In this document: in pieces, positions 1 through 10,160 of the stretch
Position numbering within the stretch: position 1 is the stretch's first letter
How the letters are laid out: each line of letters opens with the position of its first letter
NCBI GenBank assembly: GCA_049999725.1
Contig: JBNGIS010008762.1
Coordinates: 1 to 35,343 of the forward strand
From: Haplomitrium mnioides
Taxonomy: Eukaryota > Marchantiophyta > Haplomitriopsida > Calobryales
DNA length: 35,343 nucleotides
Direction: 5' to 3'
Notes under the pieces: model-generated
Seen by the model: the letters and a program-made list of their open reading frames with translations, nothing else
The model's database searches: none
What the model was told of the DNA's origin: nothing
Program-made: the position numbers and the translations under genes

Positions 1-162
1 ACAGCTTTGGTTAATCCATCATTTTTTTTGTAGACTTGAAGCTTAGTAGTTCTAGAGATGTTATGTTTTCTCAACTTACAATTAAAGGAATAATTTTTTT
101 GAAGTTCTTTTGCAAAGAAGATTAGAGTCGAATAATTTTTAGCAAGATGAGTTGTGAGAAGG

Positions 163-406
163 GAGTCTATGCGTACATAGACTCTGTTGTTTTATATTTC
201 AATTTTAACCTTTTTTACAGTCCAATAAAGCCAGAAAATGAACTTGCTTAATGTTGAGACCTTAGCCTCGCAAAAATTGTTTTTGTTGTTTGCAAATCCT
301 ATGTGCGTATAGGATTTGTTCTTGATTCTCTTAAAACCAGTCGCGACAACATTCACAACAAGCCATGATATTGATGTTTTTGTATTGGTCTTTTGCGCGC
401 ATACGA
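163..406. repeat. Three dispersed near-palindromes in an intron
   Basis: Sites lie at 163-184 (GAGTCTATGCGTACATAGAC and on), 295-316 (ATCCTATGTGCGTATAGGAT) and 393-406 (TTGCGCGCATACGA). Each has arms of about 8 bp around an alternating GCGC or GCGTAC core. They sit in the intron before the DUF7869 last exon. Copy 2 has diverged counterparts at 25268-25612, so they were present before the copies separated or are maintained as part of the element. Confidence 0.7.
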
Positions 407-684
407 TCTATTGTTGCCTCTACTCATCCTAAACGCTAAGAGGATGTGATCTTCTAACCCTTTTTTCCAAATATTCTTTTTTTCTTTTTCCAATAGATTT
501 TCCTTTTTTCAAATTGCCTAAGGTTTCTTTTTTATCTTTTACAAAGTGTTTTGTTTCAATAAATTCAAACACTTGTTTAAGATGACTTCAATTTTATTTA
601 CAACTAAGGTTGTGTTTTGAAGTTACAAGTATCCACATATGTTTTACTTAACTAGTTTTATGTCCTTCTTTTGGATTGATGCAG
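407..684 (+). other. Remainder of DUF7869 intron
   Basis: This is pyrimidine-rich AT sequence leading to the acceptor at 683-684. The same intron in copy 2 spans about 24954-25796. I see no coding signal in it. The open reading frame that starts upstream at 639 runs through the acceptor, but its first 15 residues are intron. Confidence 0.5.
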
Positions 685-2421
685 ACAAATATAATCGCCA
701 ATTGTTTCTTCATCGTGACCAACAAATGAAAGAAAGATCAAAACTTGCAAACCATCGAAGAAAATGTTATGCCGATGGTCAAAAGTACTTGGGAATTGTC
801 ATTGATGGAATGGATCAGAAGAAAATTGCTATTCCACACTGGCCATCGTCACAAAAAAATATTGATAAGGATTGTTTGGTGGGTGTGCATGTTGTTGGTG
901 CCTTAATATTCCATCATGCTCTCTCTTCGAGGGTCTTCTTAACGTACGGAAACTTGAGAAGCGATTCCAATTTGATAGTTACTGTGCTCAACAAAATATT
1001 ATGTGACTTTGAAGGCCCGCTGCTTCAAACTTTGTATCTTCAGCTGGACAATACGACACGAGAGAATAAGAATTCTATCGTGTTTAAATATCTTAGTCTC
1101 CTTATTTCAAAGAATGTTTTTCAAAAAATCAAGATGGGATTTCTTATGGTTGGCCATACTCATGATCAAATTGATCAAATGTTCAACTGATTCTCGAAAC
1201 GTTTAAAACGTGTCAAAGCTTACACGATCACCAGTTTAAGCAAGGCGCTTCAATTATCCTATAATCCTAAACCTCAGGTGACTCTTTTGTTGGAAACTTA
1301 CGATTTCAAAATGTTTCTACAACAAAGTCCTTCTCTAGTTCAAAGGATACATGATATCACTTTCAATCAACAATTCAAGTTCCAATGAAATGATTCCAAA
1401 GCAAATATTTGGAGCAAACAATTCTCAACAGATGAATTTTGGCTACCTGCGGATGGTATTTGTCAACTCAAGTACCTACCTGAAGTGGACAGAGAAATTT
1501 TGAGTTCAATGTTGATTCCTCTCAAGGCATATTCTGAAATCAAACAATCTCAAAAGGAAGAAAGAGAATGGGTGTCGAGAAAGTGGTAATTTCAATAAGG
1601 GACAACATAAGTGAGAACTGCTACAAGTTCTTTGTAGATTCTCATGTTCAATGGTGGAATGACTTTTTTTTTCCCAACATGAGATTGCGGCTTACATCAT
1701 TGAAAAAAAAGACGATGACTCAAAGCACAATTTACCTTTCCACCTTCACAACAGTCAAACACTTGTAATGATTTTCAAAATGTTTGTCCGGATTCTCAGC
1801 TTCATGCTCCACAAATAGAAGAAGGTGCTCTAGTACAGCAAATACTTTCTACACGTCAAGCAATCTATGATAGAGCACCTAGGCTGCGAGAAGGGACTCT
1901 TTTGCACAATACTCGATACGGGCATAAATTTGGCAATCTACATGATTTGAAAGTGAGAATGTTTATTTGTATTGTTGCGTCTTTAGATCCAAAGAGCAGA
2001 CCGTTTTGGGTTGCCAAAGTTCTCAAAGTTGAGTCCTTTGATGAGGAAGATCCGCCAAATCCAAAACGAGTACAAGTTCAATGGTTTGCTTGTTTGGCTG
2101 AAGATGCATTTTCTGGTCAGTACTTCCTAGAAAAATTAGCAGCAACAAAAGGGAAATGCAAATCCAAGATACATATTGATATACTTGATTTGACACAAAT
2201 CACGATTCTGTCATTTGATTTTCTGCTCTCACAAAAACCAATTGAGGAAAGCCACTCTAGCTACCAATAAAGCAAATATGTTTGAGTACGAAAGACAAAA
2301 AGCCCTCAATCCTGAAATGCTTCAAAGAGATTCAAATATTGTCATTAACATTGAGAAACATCAAGCAAACCTTGATGAATCTTCTGAAGCTGAATCCGAA
2401 GAAATCGAGATAAACGACTAA
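685..2421 (+). pseudogene. DUF7869-family protein, last exon, degenerate
   Basis: A splice acceptor ends at 684 (TTGATGCAG) and the same acceptor is present in copy 2. The frame opens with HRDQQMKERSKLANHRRKCYADG-like sequence. It then carries IDGMDQ (first Asp at 804-806), LYLQLDN (Asp at 1047-1049) and FLMVGHTHDQIDQMF (around 1140-1185), the conserved landmarks of the DUF7869 family found in plants, animals and oomycetes. After a stop near 1188 the homology continues through several frame changes (1190-1560, 1568-1768, 1780-2270), including EGTLLHNTRYGHKFGNLHDL and a probable C-terminal domain with RPFWVAKVLKVESF. It ends in the acidic tail SSEAESEEIEIND at 2421. Stops and frameshifts mean it is not functional. 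The Asp, Asp and His-x-His-x3-Asp pattern resembles an RNase H-fold nuclease or transposase core, but that is inference. Confidence 0.7.
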
Positions 2422-3009
2422 AGTCCTTCAAGAATTTTGTTTTATATTTTGTATTTGCAAATCTTTTATAGATTAAGAGGATCATTTCCAAAAGTATTTG
2501 AAAATCATTTTTAGTAACTTGTTGGATGTTTCGCCAAACTTCAACTTATGATCATAAATCATTCCAAGTTGAATGTTGTTCTCTGTAAATGAACTTTAAT
2601 TCATAGTTAATATTTTTATTTTTTTTTGTAGAAATATTTTCATCTCTAGAATATAAGTATTTTGCTTTCTACTTTTAAGGCTATTATCTCGCTAAAGCAT
2701 TTGCCCAAGCTGTTTAAACTGTTTTTCTTTTAAAAACTTTGTTGTAAAAATTTACATCTTTAGCGTTGTTTGACTTAGAAGAAGAGATTTGTACCCATTT
2801 TTTACTTTTAGATTCCAAATTAAAAGTCAAATTCTTTTGCATACATATAGTTTGTTGCAAAAATGGAACATTTATAGTCTATTTCCTCGGTTGTAGAAGT
2901 GTAAACCCTATGCGTGCATAGACTTTGATTTACAAGCAAAACGTACAATGTACAAAAACTCTTCTACCGAATCTAAAACCTAGCTTCTTCTCAGTCTTTC
3001 TTTAAGAAT
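2422..3009 (+). other. 3' flank of DUF7869 copy 1, noncoding
   Basis: AT-rich, with no coding signal. It aligns with the reverse complement of 22860-23245 in copy 2. One palindrome site, CCTATGCGTGCATAGACT, lies at 2907-2923 as an outlier ahead of the tandem array. It probably contains the 3' UTR. Confidence 0.5.
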
Positions 3010-3262
3010 GTTGTGCTTGTGAGTTTGGATTCCCATGCGCGCATAGACTTTGGGGTGGAGTGTTCAAATGGTGAGTTCGAATTTCTAGGCGCGCCTTGAC
3101 TTTCGGGTGGAGTGTTCAATTGGTGAGTTCAGATTCTTATGCGCGCATAGACTTTGGGTGGAGTGTTCACTTGTTGAGCTTAGATTCCTTAGCGTGCCTA
3201 GTCTTTGGAGTGGAGTGTTCACATGTTGAGCTTGGATTCCTATGTGCGCATAGACATTGGGT
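3010..3262. repeat. Five-unit tandem array of the TATGCGCGCATA palindrome, about 51-53 bp period
   Basis: Cores are centred near 3039, 3090, 3143, 3194 and 3245, giving spacings of 51, 53, 51 and 51 bp. Each unit reads roughly GGAGTGTTCA-(n)-TGAG-(n)-GATTCC followed by TATGCGCGCATAGACTTTGG. Units 3 and 5 keep nearly perfect palindromes, while units 2 and 4 have decayed arms (TAGGCGCGCCTTG, TTAGCGTGCCTAG) that still pair imperfectly. The array is in the 3' flank, about 0.8 kb from the inferred element end. Frames open across it on both strands only because the unit has few stops. The array is noncoding and is not a CRISPR. Confidence 0.85.
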
Positions 3263-4035
3263 CGGAAGTCGACGCCTTCCAAAAGTTCTACTTCTCCTGC
3301 ATAACCCTTAAGCTTCTTGAACATGTTTCTTGTTTACAATCTTAATGTAGTCTCCTTAGCTACTACCTTTTTTATTCAAAATTGTGATACGTTTCTATAA
3401 ATGCTTTGTTGAACTATGAAATAATTTTAATTGTTGGAACCCTTTTGAAAGTCTACATTCACTTTTTTTTGCATGGATTTTCAACTTAATTTGAAAGCTT
3501 CCTTTCTTCTTGACGTTTTAATTGAAGATCCTAAATCGATGCAATGTTTCTTTTTGTTTGTTTTTTTGTTTACCATTGCAAACTCATTCCCTTGACTTCT
3601 AGTCCCCTTTGGCTTTTTCTTTGTGTTTTGTAATATTTTTCCAACAAAAAAGTTTGAAAGAGCATCATGTCTACACGCATCTCAAGTTTGTGCAATCAAA
3701 CATATTTCAAAATAGTTTCTTATGACGTGTATTTAAATTTCTGGGCTTAGAAATGTAATCAATGATAAATGTAATTTTTTTGATGAAAACTTACCGTAAT
3801 TTTTATGATTTTAAACAAATTCAAGTTTTCCAATGTTTTCGTAAAAACTAGTAATATTGATTGATTTTTCATAATGAAATTGACTTTTGCTCTATTATGG
3901 TTGCTGAAATGACCAAAAACAAACCCAAAAAACTCATGTACTTTTTGCTTTAAAAAATTAACCTCGTTTTTTTATGTTTTTTGATATGAAAAATCACAAT
4001 TTTTTCCAAAAAAAAATTCCTATTCTGAGTAGCCT
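3263..4035 (+). other. AT-rich terminal tail of copy 1
   Basis: No gene is seen. The last 200 bp, with runs of T and A, align with the reverse complement of 21690-21910 (for example ATTGATTGATTTT and ATAATGAAATTGA are shared). This gives the best estimate of the element boundary. Confidence 0.55.
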
Positions 4036-4249
4036 GTTTGTGGTTCCTGGCTTAGAAAAGAGCCTCAAAGCCCTGAATCTGTCCTCCCTTGCCTTCAAAG
4101 CAACAACTGAAAAGGTTAAGGCCTGAAACATGGGAGTGACACATCACAATAGCAAGATATAATGCCATTCTAGGACTAATACAAGAGTTCAAGATTCATA
4201 AAAAAGAATTCAAAGCAAAAAGTTCCAGAAGAACTGAAAAAAAAATGTT
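4036..4249. other. Unassigned spacer
   Basis: Spacer between the DUF7869 element end and the reverse-transcriptase fragment. It may be the decayed 5' part of the family A retroelement. Nothing specific is recognised. Confidence 0.3.
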
Positions 4250-4928
4250 TTAAAATAGTTCCATGTTATTTTCCCAATGGTTTACCCCATGTGATGCCAC
4301 CTAAACGATGTATTGATCACAATATTGAAGTTATTCCATAGAACACATTAGTAGAGCACCTTACCAATTGCCCCCTCATGACTTGAGAGATTTCAAAAGT
4401 CAAATTACCGACTTGTTGGAGAAGAGATTTATTCAACCAAACATTGTTCTTTATGATGCACTAGTATTATTTGTGAAAAAGAAATATGGTAGTATGAGAA
4501 TATGCATTGAATATCAAACAAATAGAGAAACAACACATCCATTATGACAAATGAATTATGCTTTTTATCAACTTAAAGGAGAAAACTTTACAAAGTTGGA
4601 TTTGAAAAGCAACTACAATCAAATTTGAATCGCCAAAGGTGGCGTGGAAAAAACAGCCTTTTGAAGTCAATATGAGCATTTAAAATGTTTTCTTATGCCT
4701 TTTGGATTAACTAATGTTTCTACAACATTTTTAGGTCTCATTAATGATATTTTCCACTTTTATTTAAATAAGTTTGTTATTATCTTTTGGATGATGTTCT
4801 CATTTATAGCAGAAACCTTCAAGAACATCAACAACACCTTCATTAGATATTAAAGATGCTTTGGAACCATAGGTTGTATGTCAAAATGTGAAATTGTAAA
4901 AAACAATTTGACTACTTGGGTCATCGTG
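4250..4928 (+). pseudogene. Ty3/gypsy family A reverse transcriptase, N-terminal part
   Basis: In plus-strand frames broken by stops and indels I read FPNGLPHVMPPKRCIDHNIE, then a decayed YRLPPHELEEL-like stretch, ALVLFVKKKYGSMRMCIEY-like sequence, QLKGENFTKLDLKSNYNQI and HLKCFLMPFGLTNVSTTF. LINDIFHFYLNKFVIIF and SRNLQEHQQHLH-like sequence follow, and the fragment ends at DYLGHR. This is the standard order of a chromovirus-type Ty3/gypsy reverse transcriptase up to the palm, but the YLDD motif is degenerate. The frame stops at 4928 where a minus-strand element begins and resumes at 10161 with VVDERVEAIQ, the sequence expected next. The two pieces are therefore one interrupted gene. Confidence 0.75.
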
Positions 4929-5410
4929 TGTAAAAAAACTCAAAGACAAACTCCAAATGAGTAAAAACTCAAAGATACCTCTAGTAGAGTTAATCAACTA
5001 AATACCAATATGGCAAACCACTAACCAAATGCCAAAAAAATGAATACTACAAAGAGACCACAAGTAAAAGCTCAAACCAATTAAGATGAACTTTAGAATG
5101 AAAAGTTGGGTAATGAAGCCCTTCTATTTATACTTGAGAAAAAGATTTTGTCCCACTTCCTTTTCTCTTAAGTTACTTCTGGTTTCAACCTCAAAATTGA
5201 TTTGACCATACTTCACTAAAAGAAACTTCAAAGAAAAGTAATCTTTATACCACTTCACTTAGAGGATTTCAACCCTAAAAGTGATCTTATATCAATCTTA
5301 TACTACTTCACTAAAAGTAATCCTCCTTTGGTAGTCACAACCATTTCTTTCACTCATCTATATTTTCTTGCAAATAGCAAAACATCATGTTTGTACTATT
5401 ATATAATCAA
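4929..5410 (-). repeat. Family B 3' LTR
   Basis: It begins on the plus strand with TGTAAAAAAACTCAAAG and aligns through CCACTTCACTAAAAGTAATC and AACATCATG with 9705-10160. The terminal TG (CA on the element strand) is kept at 4929. The inner end near 5410 is approximate because the polypurine tract is not clear. Confidence 0.8.
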
Positions 5411-6840
5411 TAACTTCTAATTGACACCATTCTCATCATTACCACTACTTTCAAATAATCGAATAGCATTTTGAGAATTCTCAAGGCTAGAAAAAAAGCT
5501 CCTAAGTAGCATCATAAAGTCAATACCTTTTCTATAAAACCTTGTGTTGAACTTGAGGATATTGCTCTAGCTTAATACCTCATTTTTCTAAAATATGGTT
5601 TATTTAATATTCTTCGTGATCATCAATAACTATAGCTAGAGAAGGAATTTGAACATGGTTTAGAAAAGACGATGGACTAAAAAAAAGCTTAAGTGTGGAA
5701 CACATGATGAATATTTATATAAAGAGAAATATCAAGTTTGTAAGTAATGGAAAAAATAACTTGGGAAATAGAGAAATAACCAATCTAAGCTAGAGATAAC
5801 TTACAGACTTGAGTATCTAAAGACAAGGAAAGATAGTGAGTAAGAGTATAACTTAGTGATCTAAAGCATAAAAGGAATCACAAAAATGTTTATCGACATA
5901 TTTTTTTGCCAATTTTGAGCAATAATAAATGGTTGCGAGTATCATGCAAAGAAGAAGACAAATGAGACAAAAATCTAGAACGATTGGAATATTGGAAGAG
6001 GAAGGAGAAAGCTAACTATTGAAAATATGAGGGTGTTGACCTAAATTAAGAAAGAAAAAAAAATCCAATACTTGCTTGTTTGGAGTTGTTATAGGCAAAC
6101 TCCACAATATATAAAAAAAACTATCCCAATCGATGTGATGAATATTGATAAATGCTCAAAGTGTATCCTCTACAATGCAATTAGCATGCTTTGTTTGACT
6201 CTCTATTTGAGGTTAATAAGTTGTAGGCATAGATAGCTTGGCATCCAAAAACTTAAACAACTTTCGCCAAAACTTTTGAGTGAATTACGGATTCCTAATA
6301 GATATTAATATCTTGAGCATTCTATGACAACCAAAGACAACATCAAAGTATATTTTTGCCAGTTGTGGAACATCCATTATGTCCATCATTTGTGCTAGAT
6401 GAATTTACTTGTTGAGCTTATCCACAAACACAACAATTGCAATACACTCATGAGACATAGTTGGAATTGAATTATAAGATCCAAACTTACATGTCTCCAA
6501 CGAGTAGTAGGAACCAGTAGTGGTTGAAAAAGTTGAGCTGGTTTTTGATTGGAAACCTTGTTTTGCTCACAATTTTTACAAGAACAAACAAAACTATGAA
6601 CATCTCGAGCTAGGTTTGGCCATCATGAAGTGTGTTGAAGCAATTATGTATTCTTATCTACTCCAAGATGCCCTAAGATTGGAGTTTTGAATGCTTTCTA
6701 TAAGTAGACCACACAAAGCGTAGTACCTTGTGGAACATATATTTGACAACCTTGATAGAGAATACCATTGCTAATAAAAAAGCATGATACTCACTATTTT
6801 TTACTACATGTCGTATCCGAACAAGATTGAAGAAGAAATT
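5411..6840 (-). pseudogene. Ty3/gypsy family B integrase and C-terminal region
   Basis: Read on the minus strand with many stops and indels. An HDGQT-like sequence near 6630 starts the zinc-binding and linker region, followed by VSKTRFPIKNQLNFF (CQRNKPSNQKPAGLL in relatives). The core can be followed as VDKLNK, TTGKNIYFDVVFGCH-like, RNP-FTQKFWRKLFKFLDAKL-like and ESNKACLHCRGYTLSIYQY, which correspond to the catalytic core of Ty3/gypsy integrases. The C-terminal part towards 5411 keeps FAYNNSKQASIGF and a decayed NIHHVFHVS motif before the LTR. The catalytic acidic residues cannot be assigned safely. The enzyme inserted element DNA into host chromatin. Confidence 0.7.
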
Positions 6841-7370
6841 TTGTAGTTTTTACCGAAAAACTTCATTAGTTGTATCATCAAGATGAAATATGAAAATATT
6901 TGTTGTCTCTAAGGTATTCAATTGATGACCCAACATTTGTGGCAATGTATCTATAATGGTGTGAAACCTTCCACGCTTGTACTTCAACTTGATGTCAAAT
7001 AGTTTTAATTGATCTTCTAATCGAAGATGATGAATTGTCATATTTTCCAAGTCAATTGACTCCAACAATGGCTTGTGATTGGTGCGTATAAGTATAAGTT
7101 TTCCCAAAAGATAATATCTCCAAAACTTGGTAGCATAAACCATTGCGAGTTTCTCTCGATGTATGGTAGAATAATTTTGCTCCACTGCATTTAATTGGTG
7201 TGACATGAAGGCAATTGGACAAATTCCATCTTCAAACTCTGGTTGTAACAGTGTTTTAGTAGCAAAATCGGAGGCATTAAAATCAACTATACATCATGTC
7301 TTTAGATCATATCATGGTTGTAGAATTAAACGATGAGAGTTTGCATCCTTGAGTTTTTGAAATGTCGCTT
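6841..7370 (-). pseudogene. Ty3/gypsy family B RNase H domain
   Basis: The open frame 7206-6850 reads MSHQLNAVEQNYSTIHREKL, then AMVYATKFWRYYLLGKLIL and RTNHKPLLESIDLENM, and ends with KYKRGRFHTIIDTLPQM. This is the classic Ty3/gypsy RNase H signature (SRKLNPAEQNYxTxExExLA, RHYLLG, TDHxxL, GxxNxxADALSR in relatives), with the Asp of TDH replaced by Asn and ADALSR decayed to IDTLPQ. Upstream (7370-7206) the minus frame shows CIVDFNASDFATKTLLQPEF and EDGICPIAFMSHQLN, where the first catalytic Asp (usually TDAS) has become Asn. This is one of the longest uninterrupted pieces of the element. Confidence 0.85.
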
Positions 7371-8444
7371 GCTCTTTGGTGGTCCATTGAAACTCGACCT
7401 CTTTGCCTAGCAGATTCCTAGGTTGTGGAGCAATATGCACATAGCAATGGATGAATCATCGATGAGAACTTGCCAATCCATTGAAGGCACAAATATTCTT
7501 TACATCACTTAGCAATGACCACTCTACGATAGCCTTCATTTTCTCTTCTTCCATCTTGATATCATGAGCAAATACTCTATGTCCTAGATAAGTCACCTCT
7601 TGCTTCACAAAATTCACACTTGGATCGTTTGCAATAAAACTTCCAATTGTGCAGTCTTTGCAATACCTTTTTGAGGTGATTACGATGTTGAACTCTAATT
7701 TTGCTAAAGATATGGATATTTTCCAAGAATATCAAAGTTGATTTATCCAATAACCCATCAAAAACCTAATGCATTAAATTCATGAATGTAGCTAGAGCAT
7801 TAGTGCAACAAAATGTAAGACCTTTCCACTCAAAGTATACTTACTTTGTAGAAAAAACTATTTTTAGCACATACTTTGCTTGATTTGAATTTTCTAATGG
7901 CTACTTCAAAATTCTAGCTTAGAAAAAGACTTGTCCACCATTCAGTTGATTCAAAAAGTTATCATTTCATGGTAAAAACTAACTATTCTTCATTGTTTGC
8001 TTGTTCAAACAACAATAATCTCTACAAACACAAAAACCACTATCTTTCTTTGGTGCAAAGAACATTGTTACTCCCCAAGACCAAGAACAAAGTTGAATAA
8101 AATCTTTTTTCAAGAATATCTATTAAGTTATTGTGAAGCACTTCCAACTCTTGTACTGACAGTCTATATACAAGCCAACTAAAATGAGTATTTCTTGACA
8201 TCATGTCAATTGGAAAGGGCATTTCTCGTACATTTGGTAAGCCTTTTGGCAAAACATCTCAAAACACATCCGCAAACGCCTTCAAAATATCATCAATCAT
8301 TGAGGTAGGGGCAGTTTTCCCTCCCTTGTTACTCAAGTTTGTGATAGGCTTGAAACAAACAACAAATACATGCAAATTTTTCTCCACATAAGTGATATGT
8401 TGAACTAATTTAGACATCTTCACCAAGGACACTAGATGTCTCAA
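7371..8444 (-). pseudogene. Ty3/gypsy family B reverse transcriptase
   Basis: The pre-RT linker (8444-8259) reads LVKMSKLVQHITYVEKNLHV and IDDILKAFADVF. The RT N-terminus (8252-8040) reads MPKGLPNVREMPFPIDMMSR, YRLSVQELEVLHNN and LIDILEKRF. Fingers and palm (8040-7680) are heavily decayed and the YLDD box is not recognisable. The thumb and connection then read clearly on the minus strand as FVKQEVTYLGHRVFAHDIKM, MKAIVEWSLLSDVKNICAFN and GKEVEFQWTTKEQATFQKLK, towards 7371. The order and motifs fit Ty3/gypsy pol. Homologous sequence in the same orientation lies at 13370-14346. Confidence 0.8.
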
Positions 8445-8539
8445 AAAGAAGTTCTCTTTCTATAAATTAACTTGATTTTGTCATTTTATCCAATCAACTT
8501 GAGTAGATTGATCTTCAAGCCAAGGGAAGTCTGAAGTGA

Positions 8540-8987
8540 CGTCATATTATACTGATGAAACTACAAATTGCAGAGATTCTACAAACTCTTTTCCAATCCA
8601 TAGAAGCAACAATTTTTGAGACTCTAACGCATCATATTTTTGGTAATTAGCCATAGATACAAAACTTATTTTGATAGACATCTTTTTTGCTTTGAATCTC
8701 TTAGTAAAATAGAGTGACATAAAAATTTCAAAAGTTCCACAAACCACCAACATTCTACAAGAATTCTCATCAATCATACCATCGAGATAGAACAAGATAC
8801 TTTGAAGTCTTGTTAAGCTTTTAATTTTGTTCAAACTAATCAAACTCTTAATAAATTGCTCAACTATTTTTATTGAGATCTGTTGTTTTCTTCTACTTTT
8901 GATGTTTGAAAAAAAAAAGTATAGGTGTTCATGCTCTATATTGATGAGTGCTAGTCTTAAGAACATATCAACTTCATTTGGTAGCAT
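8540..8987 (-). pseudogene. Ty3/gypsy family B retropepsin-like protease
   Basis: The open frame 8987-8547 encodes a linker (MLPNEVDMFLRLALINIEHE), then LTRLQSILFYLDGMIDENSC, RMLVVCGTFEIFMSLYFTKR and ESQKLLLLWIGKEFVESLQF. In working retropepsins of this group the active site reads LVDCGATxNF or LVDSGAT; here it is LVVCGTFEIF, so the catalytic Asp is replaced by Val. The downstream beta strands (KAKKMSIKISFVSMANYQKY) are intact. The protease would have matured Gag-Pol. The paralogue at 14456-14728 reads ILVDWRSYKNF and retains the Asp. Confidence 0.75.
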
Positions 8988-8999
8988 ATGTTTATTTGG

Positions 9000-9666
9000 T
9001 GAAACTCATTGAAGACATGGCCTAGCTTCTGTAGCTGCAAGTAGTGAGTTACATTGCTCAACCATACGCATTGCTTCTTCTAATTGAGAGGGTTTTCTTA
9101 TTGTCTCTTCTATTTTAGTGCAAGCCTTCAATACTCGAATAAAGTCATCTTGTGCTTCCCCATCTCTCATGTTAGGAATTTGCATGAGGGTATTCTAAAA
9201 TTGTGTACTATATCTCCTCATTGTACCAAGTTGCTGTTACTCTACCAAATAATCTCTTGCTAGTTTTGGAGCATTTAGAACCTTAAATCTTAAAGTCACT
9301 ATAGTTCTGAATTCACACCAAGAAACAACATTAGCAACAAATCCACGTGATGTTTGATCTATTTGATGTCTCCACCAAGTCTTGGCAACTTCTTCTATGT
9401 GGCTTATTGCAAAAAAAATTCACCGACCAACTTCTCTTACACTTGTAGCTTCGTAATATTGTTTATGAGAATAAGAAAATTTCAGTTGTAATAGGAACCA
9501 ACCTTCAATCATATGCTTCTAGTTTTGGAAACTACACATGATTCTCTTCCTCTCAAAAATAAGTTTTTTCTTTTATTTGAATTTTAATTTCTAAAAGACG
9601 AGAAAGACGCTCAATTTGTTGCTGCATTACTTGAATCACCGCTCTATTTGTATCTTGATTCTCCAT
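9000..9666 (-). pseudogene. Ty3/gypsy family B gag
   Basis: The likely start is the ATG at 9666 (MENQDTNRAVIQVMQQQIER), 27 bp inside the primer-binding site. With a few stops the frame then gives a capsid-like stretch: FAISHIEEVAKTWWRHQIDQ, VSWCEFRTIVTLRFKVLNAP, KLARDYLVE, QQLGTMRRYSTQF and IPNMRDGEAQDDFI. The AxxWW and F-x-LxQ-TMRxYxxxF patterns are usual in plant Ty3/gypsy Gag. A paralogue lies at 20989-21620. Gag forms the virus-like particle of the retrotransposon. Confidence 0.75.
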
Positions 9667-9692
9667 ATATCTCACCACCAAAAAGAACCTTA

Positions 9693-9704
9693 GCTCTGAT
9701 ACCA
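9693..9704 (-). other. Primer-binding site, initiator tRNA-Met type
   Basis: The minus strand reads TGGTATCAGAGC directly after the right LTR. This matches the 3' end complement of plant initiator tRNA-Met and is the usual primer site of plant LTR retrotransposons. It fixes the element orientation as minus. Confidence 0.85.
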
Positions 9705-10160
9705 ATTTAAAAAAACTCAAAAGAAAAACTTAAAATGAGTAATAACTCAAATGTGAATATGGCAAGCAACCAACCAAATGTCAAGAAAGGCAATCATACA
9801 AAGAAGATACAAGCAAAATCTCAAACCAATTGAGAAAAAATCTAGAATGATGAGTTAGGCAATGTAACCTTGCTATTTACACTTGAGAAGAAGGTGTCAT
9901 CCTACATCCTTTGCTTACAAGCTACTTCCATTTTCAACCCTAAAATTGATCTTATCTTACTTCACTAAAACAAACTTCAAAGATAAGTAGTTTTTATACC
10001 ACTTTGTTAAAAGGGTTTCAACCTTAAAAATGATCTTATATCAGTCTTATACCACTTCACTAAAAGTAATCCTCTTTTGGTAGTTACTACCATTTCCTTC
10101 AATCATCTCCAATTGCTTATAAATAGCACAACATCATGCTTGTATTATTTTGCTGTATAA
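9705..10160 (-). repeat. Family B 5' LTR
   Basis: Aligns with 4929-5410 along its length (AAAAAAACTCAAA, CACTTCACTAAAAGTAATCC, AACATCATG). Its inner end abuts the primer-binding site, and the terminal ACA has mutated to AAT. On the element strand the sequence CTATTTATAAGCAATT near 10120-10135 could be the TATA region. Confidence 0.8.

Larger units (their letters stand above)
1..4035 (+). mobile_element. DUF7869-gene element, copy 1, 5' part outside window
   Basis: This segment matches the reverse complement of roughly 21685-25760 over its whole length: the intron before the last exon, the last coding exon, the palindrome array and the AT-rich tail. The shared sequence ends at GAGTAGCCTGTTT (about 4023-4035), the counterpart of GGAGTAGCATGTTT on the minus strand near 21700. 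Beyond that point the two copies have unrelated neighbours, so this is probably the element end. The window opens just inside the intron, because copy 2 has a splice donor about 30 bp before the matching point. I did not find a terminal inverted repeat, since the other end of copy 1 lies outside the window. The class is unknown; a DNA transposon is my inference. Confidence 0.6.
4929..10160 (-). mobile_element. Full-length decayed Ty3/gypsy LTR retrotransposon (family B)
   Basis: The element is about 5.2 kb, with direct LTRs at both ends (4929-5410 and 9705-10160), a primer-binding site next to the right LTR, and gag, protease, reverse transcriptase, RNase H and integrase in the usual minus-strand order. 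It interrupts a plus-strand reverse transcriptase gene. The possible target duplication is short (GTG at 4926-4928 and 10161-10163, perhaps longer but mutated). All reading frames carry stops. LTR divergence is visible by eye, so the insertion is old, yet younger than its host element. Confidence 0.85.

Noticed and set aside
3010-3262. CRISPR array
   Set aside because: Repeats are 51-53 bp degenerate tandem units without unique spacers, in plant DNA, and the palindrome lies inside the unit.
3085-3324. Overlapping open frames on both strands across the palindrome array
   Set aside because: They are open only because the repeat unit lacks stops. The 51-53 bp periods break the frame between units and no family is recognised.
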